Assembly: GCA_016722375.1 (NCBI GenBank) | Contig: JADKJG010000002.1 | Coordinates: 62,001-126,000 of the forward strand | DNA: 64,000 bases | Source: Bacteroidota bacterium | Lineage (GTDB): Bacteria > Bacteroidota > Bacteroidia > Chitinophagales > LD1 | Reading direction: 5' to 3' | In this document: one piece after another, positions 18,011-25,913 of the stretch | Layout of the letters: each line of letters starts with the position of its first letter | Position numbering within the stretch: the stretch's first letter is position 1 | Notes under the pieces: model-generated | The model's input: the letters and a program-made list of their open reading frames with translations, nothing else | The model's database searches: none | Told to the model about the DNA's origin: nothing | Position numbers and translations under genes: made by a program

Positions 18011-18116
18011 AAATCGTCCATTTCATTAAACGCGACTACAACATTGTTGTAAAAATAGGGTAGGATGTAACCTTGGGAAAGATTCATTCGTTTATTATTA
18101 CAGCCTAATTAAAGTA

Positions 18117-18836
18117 ATGAAGAAGAAACTACTGCTACTAACAGGTATTTTTACAATCACTGCACTGGTTGTATCTTACTTTTATAACCAGAACGATATT
18201 TGCACCACAGGTAGCGAGGCAAAGTGTATCAGAAAGCCTGAAATGCCCCTCATCAAGTTTGGTTTAGACCTGAATCAATATGAGGTGTCGCAACACCAGG
18301 TGAAACGCAATGAGGTATTTGCCGGTATTTTGTCACAGTATAACGTGACGGGGACGGTCATTAATTTTATCACCCGCGAATCAAAATCCATTTTCAACCT
18401 GCGCAACATTAAAGCTGGAAACGAAGTAACCGTGCTTTACGACAAGAACGACAGTTCCCGGACCCCCATAAAAATGATCTATGCCGAGAACAAGGTGGAC
18501 TATGTGGTGTTTAACTTGGATGATTCCTTATACATCTATCGCGGACAAAATAATGTAGAGCGCAAGCAACGCGAAGTGAGCGGGGTGATTAATTCTTCTT
18601 TGTATGAAACTTTGGAAAGCAGTGGCATCAATCCGGTGATTGCTGTCCGTCTTTCCGAAATATTTGCCTGGTCGGTGGACTTCTACCGTATTCAAAAAGG
18701 AGACCGGTTTAAGATTTTGTATGACGAGGATTGTGTAGAGGAAAAGCTGTCTCGGTTGGATATTACTATGCCTTCTATTATGAAAACGATTCACAACACG
18801 AAGGAGATTATTATGATGAACAAGGGAACAGCATGA
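18117..18836 (+). CDS. M23 family metallopeptidase, N-terminal part (frame break at ~18742)
   Basis: This frame starts with a membrane anchor or signal segment (LLLLTGIFTITALVVSYFY). It encodes the N-terminal OapA/LysM-like domains of a Bacteroidota murein endopeptidase as far as FKILYDEDCVEEK (about nt 18745). After that the codons make no sense for the family, and the expected sequence continues in the -1 frame. Adding one A to the AAAA run at 18742-18745 restores one ~412-residue protein spanning 18117-19354. The last ~30 codons of this frame are therefore probably not genuine. Confidence 0.85.
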   Translation: MKKKLLLLTGIFTITALVVSYFYNQNDICTTGSEAKCIRKPEMPLIKFGLDLNQYEVSQHQVKRNEVFAGILSQYNVTGTVINFITRESKSIFNLRNIKAGNEVTVLYDKNDSSRTPIKMIYAENKVDYVVFNLDDSLYIYRGQNNVERKQREVSGVINSSLYETLESSGINPVIAVRLSEIFAWSVDFYRIQKGDRFKILYDEDCVEEKLSRLDITMPSIMKTIHNTKEIIMMNKGTA

Positions 18837-19354
18837 AAAAGCAGTTCCTGAAAGCTCCGGTAAAGTTCTCCAGAATATCCTCTAAGTTTTCGATGAAAAG
18901 ATTTCATCCGGTAACCAAAGCATGGAAAGCACATTTAGGAACTGACTATGCGGCTCCTTATGGCACTCCTATTTTCGCCACTGCGGATGGAGTGATTGAA
19001 GATGCTTGTTTCAAAGTATATAATGGCAACTACGTCAAAATCAGACACAACGGAAAGTTTAAGACACAATACCTTCACATGAGTAAAATTGCCAAAGGCG
19101 TGCGCTCCGGTGCCCGGGTAAAACAAGGGGAGGTGATTGGTTATGTGGGCAGCACCGGTCTGGCAACCGGCCCTCACGTTTGTTATCGCTTTTGGAAAGA
19201 TGGAGCACAGGTAGATCCTCTAAAACAAAAGTTGACTTATTCAGATCCTTTGCCCTCTAAATACAAATCAAATTATCTGAGCAAAATAAACCCAATGAAG
19301 TCACGGTTAGATGCCATTGGTTTCAAGGGAGAAAATGTGACCGCGGCGAAATAA
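18731..19354 (+). CDS. M23 family metallopeptidase, catalytic C-terminal part
   Basis: Meaningful coding starts near 18746 with AVSVGYYYAFYYENDS and GDYYDEQGNSMKK, then the zinc peptidase domain: HLGTDYAAPYGTPI (first His and Asp ligands), QYLHM, and TGPHVCYRF with the final His. The enzyme is expected to cut peptidoglycan cross-links in the periplasm. An ATGA overlap at 18833 would allow separate translation from an internal ATG. The upstream sequence in this frame is clearly family-like, so one broken gene is the better reading. Confidence 0.85.
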   Translation: MCRGKAVSVGYYYAFYYENDSQHEGDYYDEQGNSMKKQFLKAPVKFSRISSKFSMKRFHPVTKAWKAHLGTDYAAPYGTPIFATADGVIEDACFKVYNGNYVKIRHNGKFKTQYLHMSKIAKGVRSGARVKQGEVIGYVGSTGLATGPHVCYRFWKDGAQVDPLKQKLTYSDPLPSKYKSNYLSKINPMKSRLDAIGFKGENVTAAK

Positions 19355-19378
19355 TTTCAAAAGTCGTTTGCCGAGCCT

Positions 19379-20638
19379 TTAGTATCCATACTTTTCCTTC
19401 CACCACTTTTTAAGATTGGCTCTTATTTCGTTTTCCCTTGCATTATTGCCTGGATCAAAGATTTTAGTACCCTTTATTTTATCAGGCAACAACTCCATCT
19501 CTACAAAATTGCCCTGAAACTCGTGGGCGTATTGATAGTCCTTCCCATAATTCAAGTCTTTCATCAACTTGGTAGGCGCATTACGAATGTGCAAAGGAAC
19601 CGGTAAATCACCGGTTTGATTCACTAACGCTTTTGCCTTTTTTATCGCTGTATAGGCCGCGTTGCTTTTGGGAGAAGTGGCCAGATAAATAGCAGTTTGA
19701 GAAAGGATTAAATCACATTCGGGATAGCCAATCATCGTTACTGCTTGAAAACAAGAAGTGGCTAATAACAAGGCATTTGGGTTGGCATTGCCAATATCTT
19801 CACTCGCCAAGATTAACATGCGCCGCGCTATAAACTTGGGGTCTTCTCCTCCCTGAATCATCCGTGCCAGATAATACAGCGCAGCATTCGGGTCGCTTCC
19901 ACGCATAGATTTGATAAAGGCAGAGATAATATCATAATGCTGCTCGCCGCTTTTATCATAGATTGCCATCTTCTGCTGTATCATTTGCTCCACTGTTGCG
20001 TTATCTATCACCACCGGATTCACACTCACCGCATTTACCACCAGTTCCAGAACATTCAGCAGTTTCCGGGCATCGCCGCCAGAATATTTCAACAAGGCTT
20101 CTGTTTCTTTCAGATTGATTTCCCTCTTGGACAACACTTCATCTTTCTCTACCGCTTGTTTTAGCAAATACTCTAAGTCATTCCTTTCCAGATGATGTAA
20201 AACATAAACCTGACAACGCGATAACAAAGCACTGATGACTTCAAAAGATGGATTCTCGGTGGTAGCGCCAATCAAAGTAATAATGCCTCGTTCTACTGCT
20301 CCTAACAGTGCATCTTGCTGTGCTTTATTAAAGCGGTGGATTTCATCAATAAAAAGAATTGCCTTTCCGTTTGCCGAGGCTTCATCTATCACTCTTCTTA
20401 CTTCTTTTACTCCTGAATCAATGGCGCTGAGCTGATAGAACGGAAGATGGATATGCTCGGCCATAAATTGCGCCAAAGAAGTTTTTCCAGTTCCGGGAGG
20501 TCCCCATAAAATCATGGAGGGAATATTTCCTGATTCAATCAGTTTTCGCAAAACACGCCCTTCGCCTATCAAATGTTGTTGCCCTACAAAATCATCTATT
20601 TTCTTAGGTCGTAAACGTTCGGGCAGAGGAGGCAACAT
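19379..20638 (-). CDS. rarA: Replication-associated recombination protein A (AAA+ ATPase)
   Basis: The 419-residue protein is the MgsA/RarA/WRNIP1-type clamp-loader-like ATPase. It has PKKIDDFVGQQHLIG at the N-terminus, Walker A GPPGTGKT (46-53), Walker B ILFIDEIHRF (94-103), sensor GATTENPSF and the C-terminal tetramerisation domain ending in a KKWW patch. It acts at stalled replication forks. It is full length for the family, convergent with the M23 gene and divergent from folK with a 176-bp gap. Confidence 0.95.
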   Translation of the reverse strand: MLPPLPERLRPKKIDDFVGQQHLIGEGRVLRKLIESGNIPSMILWGPPGTGKTSLAQFMAEHIHLPFYQLSAIDSGVKEVRRVIDEASANGKAILFIDEIHRFNKAQQDALLGAVERGIITLIGATTENPSFEVISALLSRCQVYVLHHLERNDLEYLLKQAVEKDEVLSKREINLKETEALLKYSGGDARKLLNVLELVVNAVSVNPVVIDNATVEQMIQQKMAIYDKSGEQHYDIISAFIKSMRGSDPNAALYYLARMIQGGEDPKFIARRMLILASEDIGNANPNALLLATSCFQAVTMIGYPECDLILSQTAIYLATSPKSNAAYTAIKKAKALVNQTGDLPVPLHIRNAPTKLMKDLNYGKDYQYAHEFQGNFVEMELLPDKIKGTKIFDPGNNARENEIRANLKKWWKEKYGY

Positions 20639-20814
20639 GGTTATTTAGTTTCGGGTTTGGAAAAGAGGCTTCGACCGGAAGATTGAAAACAAATCCTCCT
20701 TATGGACAAACATAGAAAGAAATTGGAGTGAATTTATCGCAACATTTAGAATGAGTTATTTGCTTGCTATACATTTTGTCAGGATAAAATATTTTCGCCC
20801 ATACATTATCTAAA

Positions 20815-21321
20815 ATGGCAACTGCATATCTTCTTTTAGGATCGAATCAAGGCGACCGACAATCAAACATTGCCAAAGCAATCTCTTTAATCAAAGAAGC
20901 CGGGATATTGGTCAACCAAGCATCTGCTCTGTACCAAACGGCAGCGTGGGGAAAAGAAGACCAGCCGGATTTTCTCAACAAAGCCATTCAAATCACCACC
21001 ACTTTGGCACCGCCTGATTTACTTATAGAATTGAAAAGAATTGAAAAGCAAGTGGGAAGAAAACCAACGGAAAAATGGGGAGCTAGAGTTATAGACATTG
21101 ACATCCTCTTTTATGAGGCACAGATTATCGAAACCACCGAATTAGTCATTCCACATCCCTATATCCAGGAAAGAAGATTCACCCTATTGCCACTCGCTGA
21201 AATTGCGCCTGCTTTTATTCATCCGGTGTTTCATAAAAGCATAGAACAACTTTTGAAAGAATGTCCGGACTCTTTAGAAGTCAAACCTTTTAAAGATCAA
21301 GATTCTCCACCGGTAATTTGA
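20815..21321 (+). CDS. folK: 2-amino-4-hydroxy-6-hydroxymethyldihydropteridine diphosphokinase
   Basis: HPPK transfers pyrophosphate from ATP to 6-hydroxymethyldihydropterin in folate synthesis. The 168-residue protein has the LLLGSNQGDR start, the substrate loop, and GARVIDIDILFY with the two magnesium aspartates (Asp94, Asp96), then VIPHPYIQERRFTLLPLAEI. It is followed after 39 bp by a YdcF-like gene on the same strand. No other folate gene is adjacent. Confidence 0.95.
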   Translation: MATAYLLLGSNQGDRQSNIAKAISLIKEAGILVNQASALYQTAAWGKEDQPDFLNKAIQITTTLAPPDLLIELKRIEKQVGRKPTEKWGARVIDIDILFYEAQIIETTELVIPHPYIQERRFTLLPLAEIAPAFIHPVFHKSIEQLLKECPDSLEVKPFKDQDSPPVI

Positions 21322-21360
21322 AAACCGGTAAAAGGATTTTAATTTCACTTCATCACAACT

Positions 21361-21963
21361 ATGAAAAAGCCCTTTAAAGTTTCCTTAATTATTTTGGTGG
21401 TGGTCGCCATCGCTATATCGTTAGCGCCCTCGCGCCAAGATTCATTGACCAAGGTGGTAAACCGCTTCAACGCTAAATACATGGAAAAGGCACCTTATGA
21501 TGCCATCATAGTGCCCGGTTATCCATACGAGTCAAAGAGTTATCCCGAACTGTTTACCACCCGGCTTTTTTTTGCCAAGGAGTTATATGAGAGCGGAGTG
21601 GCGCACAACATCATCTTTTCCGGTGCGGCGGTTCATACTCCTTACACAGAAGGAAAGGTGATGAAAATATTTTCAGAAGCTATGGGTATTCCTGCGGAAC
21701 ATACTTTTGTTGAATCCGAAGCACTGCATAGCTGGCAGAATGTAAAGTATGGGAAGAAGTTGGCAAAGAAGTTAGGATTCAAAAAGATTGCGGTGGCTAC
21801 TGATCCTTACCAGTTGTCTTATTTGCGTTTGTTAGCACCCGGTATGCCGATTCTCTCTTTTCAGCCTGATACTCCTTCCATGCGTCATTATATACAGCCG
21901 TTGCCGGAGGTAGATGTAAGTCCGGCTTTTGTAAAAGATTTCATTCCCTTAAATGAACGGTAA
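21361..21963 (+). CDS. YdcF/ElyC/SanA-like DUF218 envelope protein
   Basis: The 200-residue protein has an N-terminal membrane segment (FKVSLIILVVVAIAISL) and a DUF218 domain: DAIIVPGYPY, TTRLFFAKELYESGVAHNIIFSGAAV, GIPAEHTFVESEALHSWQN and IAVATDPYQL. Relatives ElyC and SanA affect envelope integrity and undecaprenyl-phosphate recycling. The reaction is unknown. Its 3' end overlaps that of menE by 15 bp (convergent). Confidence 0.85.
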   Translation: MKKPFKVSLIILVVVAIAISLAPSRQDSLTKVVNRFNAKYMEKAPYDAIIVPGYPYESKSYPELFTTRLFFAKELYESGVAHNIIFSGAAVHTPYTEGKVMKIFSEAMGIPAEHTFVESEALHSWQNVKYGKKLAKKLGFKKIAVATDPYQLSYLRLLAPGMPILSFQPDTPSMRHYIQPLPEVDVSPAFVKDFIPLNER

Positions 21964-22755
21964 AGCTATTTGCTGAACCTCTTTGCCCGATTCCAACGTT
22001 TCTCTTCGTCTGATTTTTCCATTCTCGGTTCTCTTAAATTCGCGAAGCAGCCATATCTGCTGCGGACGATTCAGTTTATCCAAGGCTTGTATGGCTTTGC
22101 TTATGGTCAGCAATTCTTCTTCCTTCACCTGAGTGGTTTCCAGTATCAATAACAACTTCGCTTCGCTGCTACCTGAATTTATCTCGGCGATAAAGAAGGG
22201 GCAAGAAATATACGGCTCCAATAGTGCCTCTATCTTTTCTGGATGAATCTTCACTCCCCCCCGGTTGATCACGTTATCTATTCTTCCCAGCCACTCAAAT
22301 TCTGTTTCAGAAATAACCTTTACCAAATCCTTCGTGAGCAAGTTTTGCTGACCGAGTTGCGGCGCGTGAACTATCAAACAATCCATTTCATTTGCCGCAA
22401 CGCTTATCCCCGGCAGAGTTCTAAAATACTGGTCGGGCTTTGTACCGTTTAATCTTTTCAAAGCAACATGGCTGATGGTTTCGGTCATGCCGAAGGTGGC
22501 ATAGACTTCGTTCGTCATTTTCTTTATCTCTTCCAAAATTCCATAACGTATTTCTTCTCCACCCAAAATCACCCGGCGAATATTTTGCGCCTGATTAAAT
22601 ATTGTTCTATCCCCACTTATATCTGCCAACTGCATAGGAGTAAATGCGGCAAAGTCAAACAATAGCTTCTCATCTAATTCGCGCAATGGATGAATGGAAG
22701 GACGCATACAAAACAAGTTCATGCCTGCCACCATGCTGCGCACCAACATCATCAT
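21949..22755 (-). CDS. menE: o-Succinylbenzoate-CoA ligase-like AMP-binding enzyme, C-terminal part
   Basis: Carries the acyl-adenylate motifs GGEEI and YATFGMTETISHVAL, the hinge WLGRIDNVINRGGVKIHPE, and the C-terminal lysine in RTENGKIRRRE. This is the compact (~365-residue) MenE-like form that activates o-succinylbenzoate for menaquinone synthesis. Other small acyl-CoA ligase activity is possible because no men cluster is present. The frame continues, after correction, from the fragment ending at 22766. Coding before the apparent ATG (KISGMMMLV) is also in frame. Confidence 0.82.
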   Translation of the reverse strand: MMMLVRSMVAGMNLFCMRPSIHPLRELDEKLLFDFAAFTPMQLADISGDRTIFNQAQNIRRVILGGEEIRYGILEEIKKMTNEVYATFGMTETISHVALKRLNGTKPDQYFRTLPGISVAANEMDCLIVHAPQLGQQNLLTKDLVKVISETEFEWLGRIDNVINRGGVKIHPEKIEALLEPYISCPFFIAEINSGSSEAKLLLILETTQVKEEELLTISKAIQALDKLNRPQQIWLLREFKRTENGKIRRRETLESGKEVQQIALPFI

Positions 22756-22765
22756 ACCTGAAATT

Positions 22766-23053
22766 TTATTGGCCGGAAGACAAAGTAGCGCCCGGTCGCC
22801 CTTTTTTCAATTGCAGCGCCCGGCAAGTCATTTGAGCGCTTTGTCGCATCGCTTCTTTGGAATGGGTAACCGAAGAAGGTTGACCGGTAGAACCGGAAGT
22901 AAACACTTTGATATGTTCGATAGAAACATCCTGCCACTGTTCAATAAACTCCCAGATACCGCGCTCCCAATCGGGCAGATAATCTTTTAGCTGTGTATGG
23001 GATAAGGAAAGCAAATCCGCTTCGCTCAGAGTAGAAAAGTCAATCGAAAACAC
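22766..23053 (-). CDS. menE: o-Succinylbenzoate-CoA ligase-like enzyme, N-terminal part (frame break at ~22800)
   Basis: Encodes the N-terminus with the phosphate-binding TSGSTGQPS loop, then ALQLKKG. Beyond the run at 22799-22807 (six T next to CCC on the plus strand) the frame is lost. Removing one base gives KKGDRALLCLPANKISG, the expected family sequence, joined directly to the downstream piece. The whole gene is 21949-23053, about 368 codons. Confidence 0.82.
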   Translation of the reverse strand: MFSIDFSTLSEADLLSLSHTQLKDYLPDWERGIWEFIEQWQDVSIEHIKVFTSGSTGQPSSVTHSKEAMRQSAQMTCRALQLKKGRPGATLSSGQ

Positions 23054-23104
23054 CCGGCAAGTTGTGGTATTTTTACGGAACCTGAGAAGGGACCGGTGTA
23101 GGTG

Positions 23105-23521
23105 CTATTTGCTTTGAAGAGTCGTTCCTGAAGGATTCACTTCTATGGTGGTCATTCCCGCTTTGATTACCGCACAGGCGGTGGGTTTTCTTTCGGCCAT
23201 ATCCATCAGGCAAACTACCTCGCTTTCGCGCAAATAAAGTTTGTTGAGGCTCATGCCGCCTAAGGTTTGCACCTTGGGGTCGCGGATGCCTTCTTTGGGG
23301 CCGGCAAAAATTGCCACCGGTTTCTCCGCTTTGTTGCGAATGGTAATCGTCACTTCCTGCTGATTGGCGGTATTCACTTCGGGCGCTTTGGGCGGCGTTT
23401 CGCTCCTTGCATTCACTTTGGGTACCTCTGCACCGGTGCTGGCAATACCTTGTGAATATATCGTAGGGCTAATAGCCATCAAACAAAATCCCATCATCAT
23501 CGTTCTGAATATCGCTTTCAT
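23105..23521 (-). CDS. Secreted hypothetical protein
   Basis: The 138-residue protein has a signal peptide (MKAIFRTMMMGFCLMAISPTIYSQ), a low-complexity Pro/Glu-rich linker, and a small beta-rich domain (VTITIRNKAEKPVAIFAGP ... MTTIEVNPSGTTL) with two cysteines that may pair. I do not recognise a family. It lies 51 bp downstream of menE on the same strand order (menE is downstream in transcription) and may be co-transcribed with it. Confidence 0.7.
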   Translation of the reverse strand: MKAIFRTMMMGFCLMAISPTIYSQGIASTGAEVPKVNARSETPPKAPEVNTANQQEVTITIRNKAEKPVAIFAGPKEGIRDPKVQTLGGMSLNKLYLRESEVVCLMDMAERKPTACAVIKAGMTTIEVNPSGTTLQSK

Positions 23522-23684
23522 AATGCTCCAATTTTAGTGGGGTAAATCTACACCGGTTCTTCCGCAGTATAATGCACATAAAAACAGGAGAAAAAATGAT
23601 GTATGAAATAATAGACCATAATCAAGGCCACATCGCCCTGTGCGGGGCAGAAAATAGAGGTTTTCTTTTCGACGATGAAACTTC

Positions 23685-24140
23685 CTATTTACCCAGAAGT
23701 TTAGCGAGTTGATTTTCAAGCGCGGTGCGCTCCATCACGAATGAGGGAACATTGGAGAATTTATCATTACATTCATTAATCAAATACATACAAGTAGTTT
23801 GAAAATAGTCGCGATGGCTCGCTTTCCAGGCCTCCTCCTTTTCGCTGCCAAAAATTTCTTCTACATAATAGATGCCCGGAGTTTCTTTAATCAGTACCGC
23901 CATATATTGAACCGCTGAATAAACGTTCATAAACTCATTAAAATCCATCGAGAAATAATCATCATCTCCGGCCATCATTACACGCTCTGTCAACCGGGCC
24001 GCATCCTGCATCACCTCCCGGTTTAGCTTTGCCAATTCCTTATCGCCCGACAAGAACCAGACAAAAAAATGAAGCGCAGCTATCATATCGGCTTTTCGGT
24101 GCCGGTTCAGCGTCAAGGCAAAGTGATCTGTGGTATCCAT
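23685..24140 (-). CDS. Hypothetical helical protein
   Basis: 151 residues, predicted almost wholly alpha-helical, without signal peptide or membrane segment. Regions such as FALTLNRHRKADMIAAL and HRDYFQTTCMYLINECNDKF suggest a helical bundle. No family was recognised. Codon use and length support a real gene. It is divergent from the CBS gene across 1.3 kb of non-coding DNA. Confidence 0.65.
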   Translation of the reverse strand: MDTTDHFALTLNRHRKADMIAALHFFVWFLSGDKELAKLNREVMQDAARLTERVMMAGDDDYFSMDFNEFMNVYSAVQYMAVLIKETPGIYYVEEIFGSEKEEAWKASHRDYFQTTCMYLINECNDKFSNVPSFVMERTALENQLAKLLGK

Positions 24141-24170
24141 ATCGTATCAAGATTTGAAGGGCGGAAAATA

Positions 24171-24207
24171 AAAAAGCGCCGCCGATAGCTATCGGAACGG
24201 AGCTTTT
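24171..24207. terminator. Terminator-like hairpin with palindromic core
   Basis: A perfect palindrome, CCGATAGCTATCGG (24182-24195), is nested inside arms AAAAGC(G)CCG and CGGAGCTTTT. It has the A-left, T-right form of a bidirectional terminator but sits just upstream of a gene start (24140, minus), where no gene needs it. It may end an unannotated transcript from the 24.2-25.4 kb region. Confidence 0.5.
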
Positions 24208-24231
24208 AAGTTTTATAAACTACAAAAGTCT

Positions 24232-24386
24232 TAGAGGCTGTTTGGATTTCTGTATAAAAAAAGTGTATCGCACAGAGCCACGGAGCATCACGGAGAAAAT
24301 CCCTCTGTGTTCTCCGTGATGCTCCGTGGCTCTGTGCGATACATCAGATTCATAACAAATTCGGTTGTTCAAATCCAAACAGCTTC
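24232..24386. repeat. Large palindromic repeat element
   Basis: Perfect 34-bp inverted arms at 24264-24297 and 24310-24343 contain CACAGAGCCACGGAGCATCA with a 12-base loop. Outer arms at 24232-24247 and 24371-24386 (GA[A/G]GCTGTTTGGATTT) match at 15 of 16 positions. I recall the CTCCGTGGCTCTGTG motif as a frequent dispersed repeat in Bacteroidota. It could fold as an RNA or act as a small mobile (REP or MITE-like) element. Confidence 0.75.
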
Positions 24387-24651
24387 TTAAAGATTTTTGT
24401 TTTGAAAACACGAGTGGAGGCTCGCGCCAGTAGAAGTTTTCTTTTAGTAGCCACAGGCTACTTTCTCGCGAGGGCGCAGACAGATATATGCCCGGTTGGA
24501 TTTGAGGTTGGTTGCCAGACGCTTTTGTCGCCGTTCTTAGACGGGTACATAGGCCTTTCTTTTTTTGCCAAGTTTTTTTTGATTTTAATAGTTATGAATA
24601 GAATTTATTGATTTTAACAGAAAAATGGAGCATTTGATGCTTTTAAGGCCG

Positions 24652-24819
24652 CTATTGGCTGTGTCAATGGCGCCAATGGCTGAGTCAGGGGCGCCAATGG
24701 CTGAGTCAGGGACGCCAATGACTGCGCCAAGTGCGCCAATGACTGAGTCAGAGACACCAATGGCTGCGTCAAGGACGCGAATGACTGAGCCATTGGCGCC
24801 AATGGGCGAGCCGTTTGTG
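24652..24819. repeat. Intergenic 21-bp tandem array C (7-8 units)
   Basis: CCAATG or a one-base variant starts at 24673, 24694, 24715, 24736, 24757, 24778 and 24799, exactly 21 bp apart, with a weaker unit at 24652. The core is CCAATGRCTGAGTCA, followed by a more variable tail. Because 21 is a multiple of three, frames on both strands stay open as heptapeptide repeats (APMAESG-like on plus), but no family or ribosome-binding site supports them. In the rest of 24141-25451 I see only the hairpins, the dispersed element at 25125 and a promoter box. Confidence 0.9.
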
Positions 24820-25124
24820 CCGTTTAAGCATCTGGCGGCATGGTTGACACCCTTAGATAATCCATTTATGAAATCAGCAGATTGTTTGGAAATTAGAACC
24901 CGATGGTTTAGGCTCCCCCCGTCAAGCCCAAAGGCGAAGAAACTGGTGCAGAAGTCTGCTGCGGAAATTATAGATGTTTGAGATAAGAAAATCGTGGTGT
25001 GAAGCAGGAGGTGGTTTGTGTTATTTGTTCGCAATAGGGAAAAACAAATGTGGTATAGAAAAATGTCTTTTGACCTCTTTATGGGTTGCCCGAAGCGGTG
25101 GCCTGTTTATAGGTAGGGCAAAGT

Positions 25125-25240
25125 GTGGAGGGGAGGGCCGCGGCAGGGATAGAACGGAAATCCTTTTCTTCCTTATAAAGTTAGCGAGTAGAAAAGATTG
25201 GAGCGAAAGCCCGGCTGCCGCCATCATTCTCTATCAACTG
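25125..25240 (-). repeat. Dispersed hairpin element, copy 2 (inverted)
   Basis: Read on the minus strand this has GGGCTTTCGCTCCAATC, a stem of AATCTTTTCT with AGAAAAGGAT, and CCGTTCTATCCCTGCCGC. It is therefore a diverged copy of the element at 17271-17395. The stem and the TATCC/GGATA blocks are conserved while the loop is not, as expected if structure matters. Confidence 0.6.
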
Positions 25241-25422
25241 CGGATGTGGACTGTCTTAGAATTTTAGAAGTGCACCACAACATGAACGTATCTGAGGGTT
25301 GAACTCGGGATGCGGCTATGATAAGGATGATTCTGATAGAAAAGATTTTCTCAAAATAAATGCCTACGACGAACTGTAGAGATATTTATGGCCCGAGTCA
25401 TGATTTTGACCTTTAGATGATA

Positions 25423-25430
25423 TATATTTG
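25423..25430 (+). promoter_or_regulatory. Bacteroidota -7 promoter box (TATATTTG)
   Basis: Perfect TAnnTTTG, 21 bases before the CBS gene ATG. A TTTG at 25405-25408 is only 14 bases upstream, shorter than usual, so the -35-side element is uncertain. Confidence 0.6.
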
Positions 25431-25451
25431 CACTTAATTAAAACCGAAACA

Positions 25452-25874
25452 ATGAGTAGAAAAATGATGGTGTCGAGTATTATGACCCAAAACGTGATTG
25501 TGGCCAGTAAGAGCAGCAAATTCAGCCAACTGATAGAGTTTTTTACTGAACATAATATCCGCCACCTTCCGGTAACCAATGGTGACGAGTTGATTGGCAT
25601 CATCAGCCAGAAGGATATGTTGAGATATTTAGGAATGAAATTAAGGAACGGGGCGGCTTTTAACATGGCATCGCTGGATGCTAATTTCGATATCGCGGAT
25701 GTGATTACGCTGAATCCGGTGACGGTGAAGCCGGATGATAATCTGGAGTTGGTGTTTAGTATCTTGGCTGAAGGTAAATTTCAGGCGGTTCCTGTTGTGA
25801 AAGACGGAATGGTTCACGGGATTATCTCCAACAAAGACTTGATGAAATTGTTTCCCGAAGCTATTCGGGATTAG
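25452..25874 (+). CDS. CBS-domain pair protein
   Basis: A ~140-residue protein made of two CBS motifs: IMTQNVIVASKSSK...IRHLPVTN...IGIISQKDM and DVITLNPVTVKPDDN...FQAVPVVKDGMVHGIISNKDLMKLF. Paired CBS domains form a Bateman module that binds adenine nucleotides. Stand-alone forms act as sensors with unknown partners. ATG 25452 is chosen because the TTG at 25428 lies within the -7 promoter box. Confidence 0.9.
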   Translation: MSRKMMVSSIMTQNVIVASKSSKFSQLIEFFTEHNIRHLPVTNGDELIGIISQKDMLRYLGMKLRNGAAFNMASLDANFDIADVITLNPVTVKPDDNLELVFSILAEGKFQAVPVVKDGMVHGIISNKDLMKLFPEAIRD

Positions 25875-25913
25875 GTTAAAGCGTTGGCCAACTCTCAAAG
25901 AGTTGAGGTAGTC

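Noticed and set aside
18833..18836. ATGA overlap as proof of two separate genes in the M23 locus
   Set aside because: The downstream frame is family-like well before that ATG (GYYYAFYYEND, GDYYDEQGNS), so a frame break in one gene explains it better.
24625..24981. Heptapeptide-repeat protein on the plus strand across array C
   Set aside because: The frame is open because the period is 21 bp. The opposite strand is equally open, and no family, start context or signal sequence supports it.
24402..25267. Several 60-100-codon frames in the 24.4-25.3 kb gap
   Set aside because: They overlap array C and the dispersed hairpin element and look like random translation.
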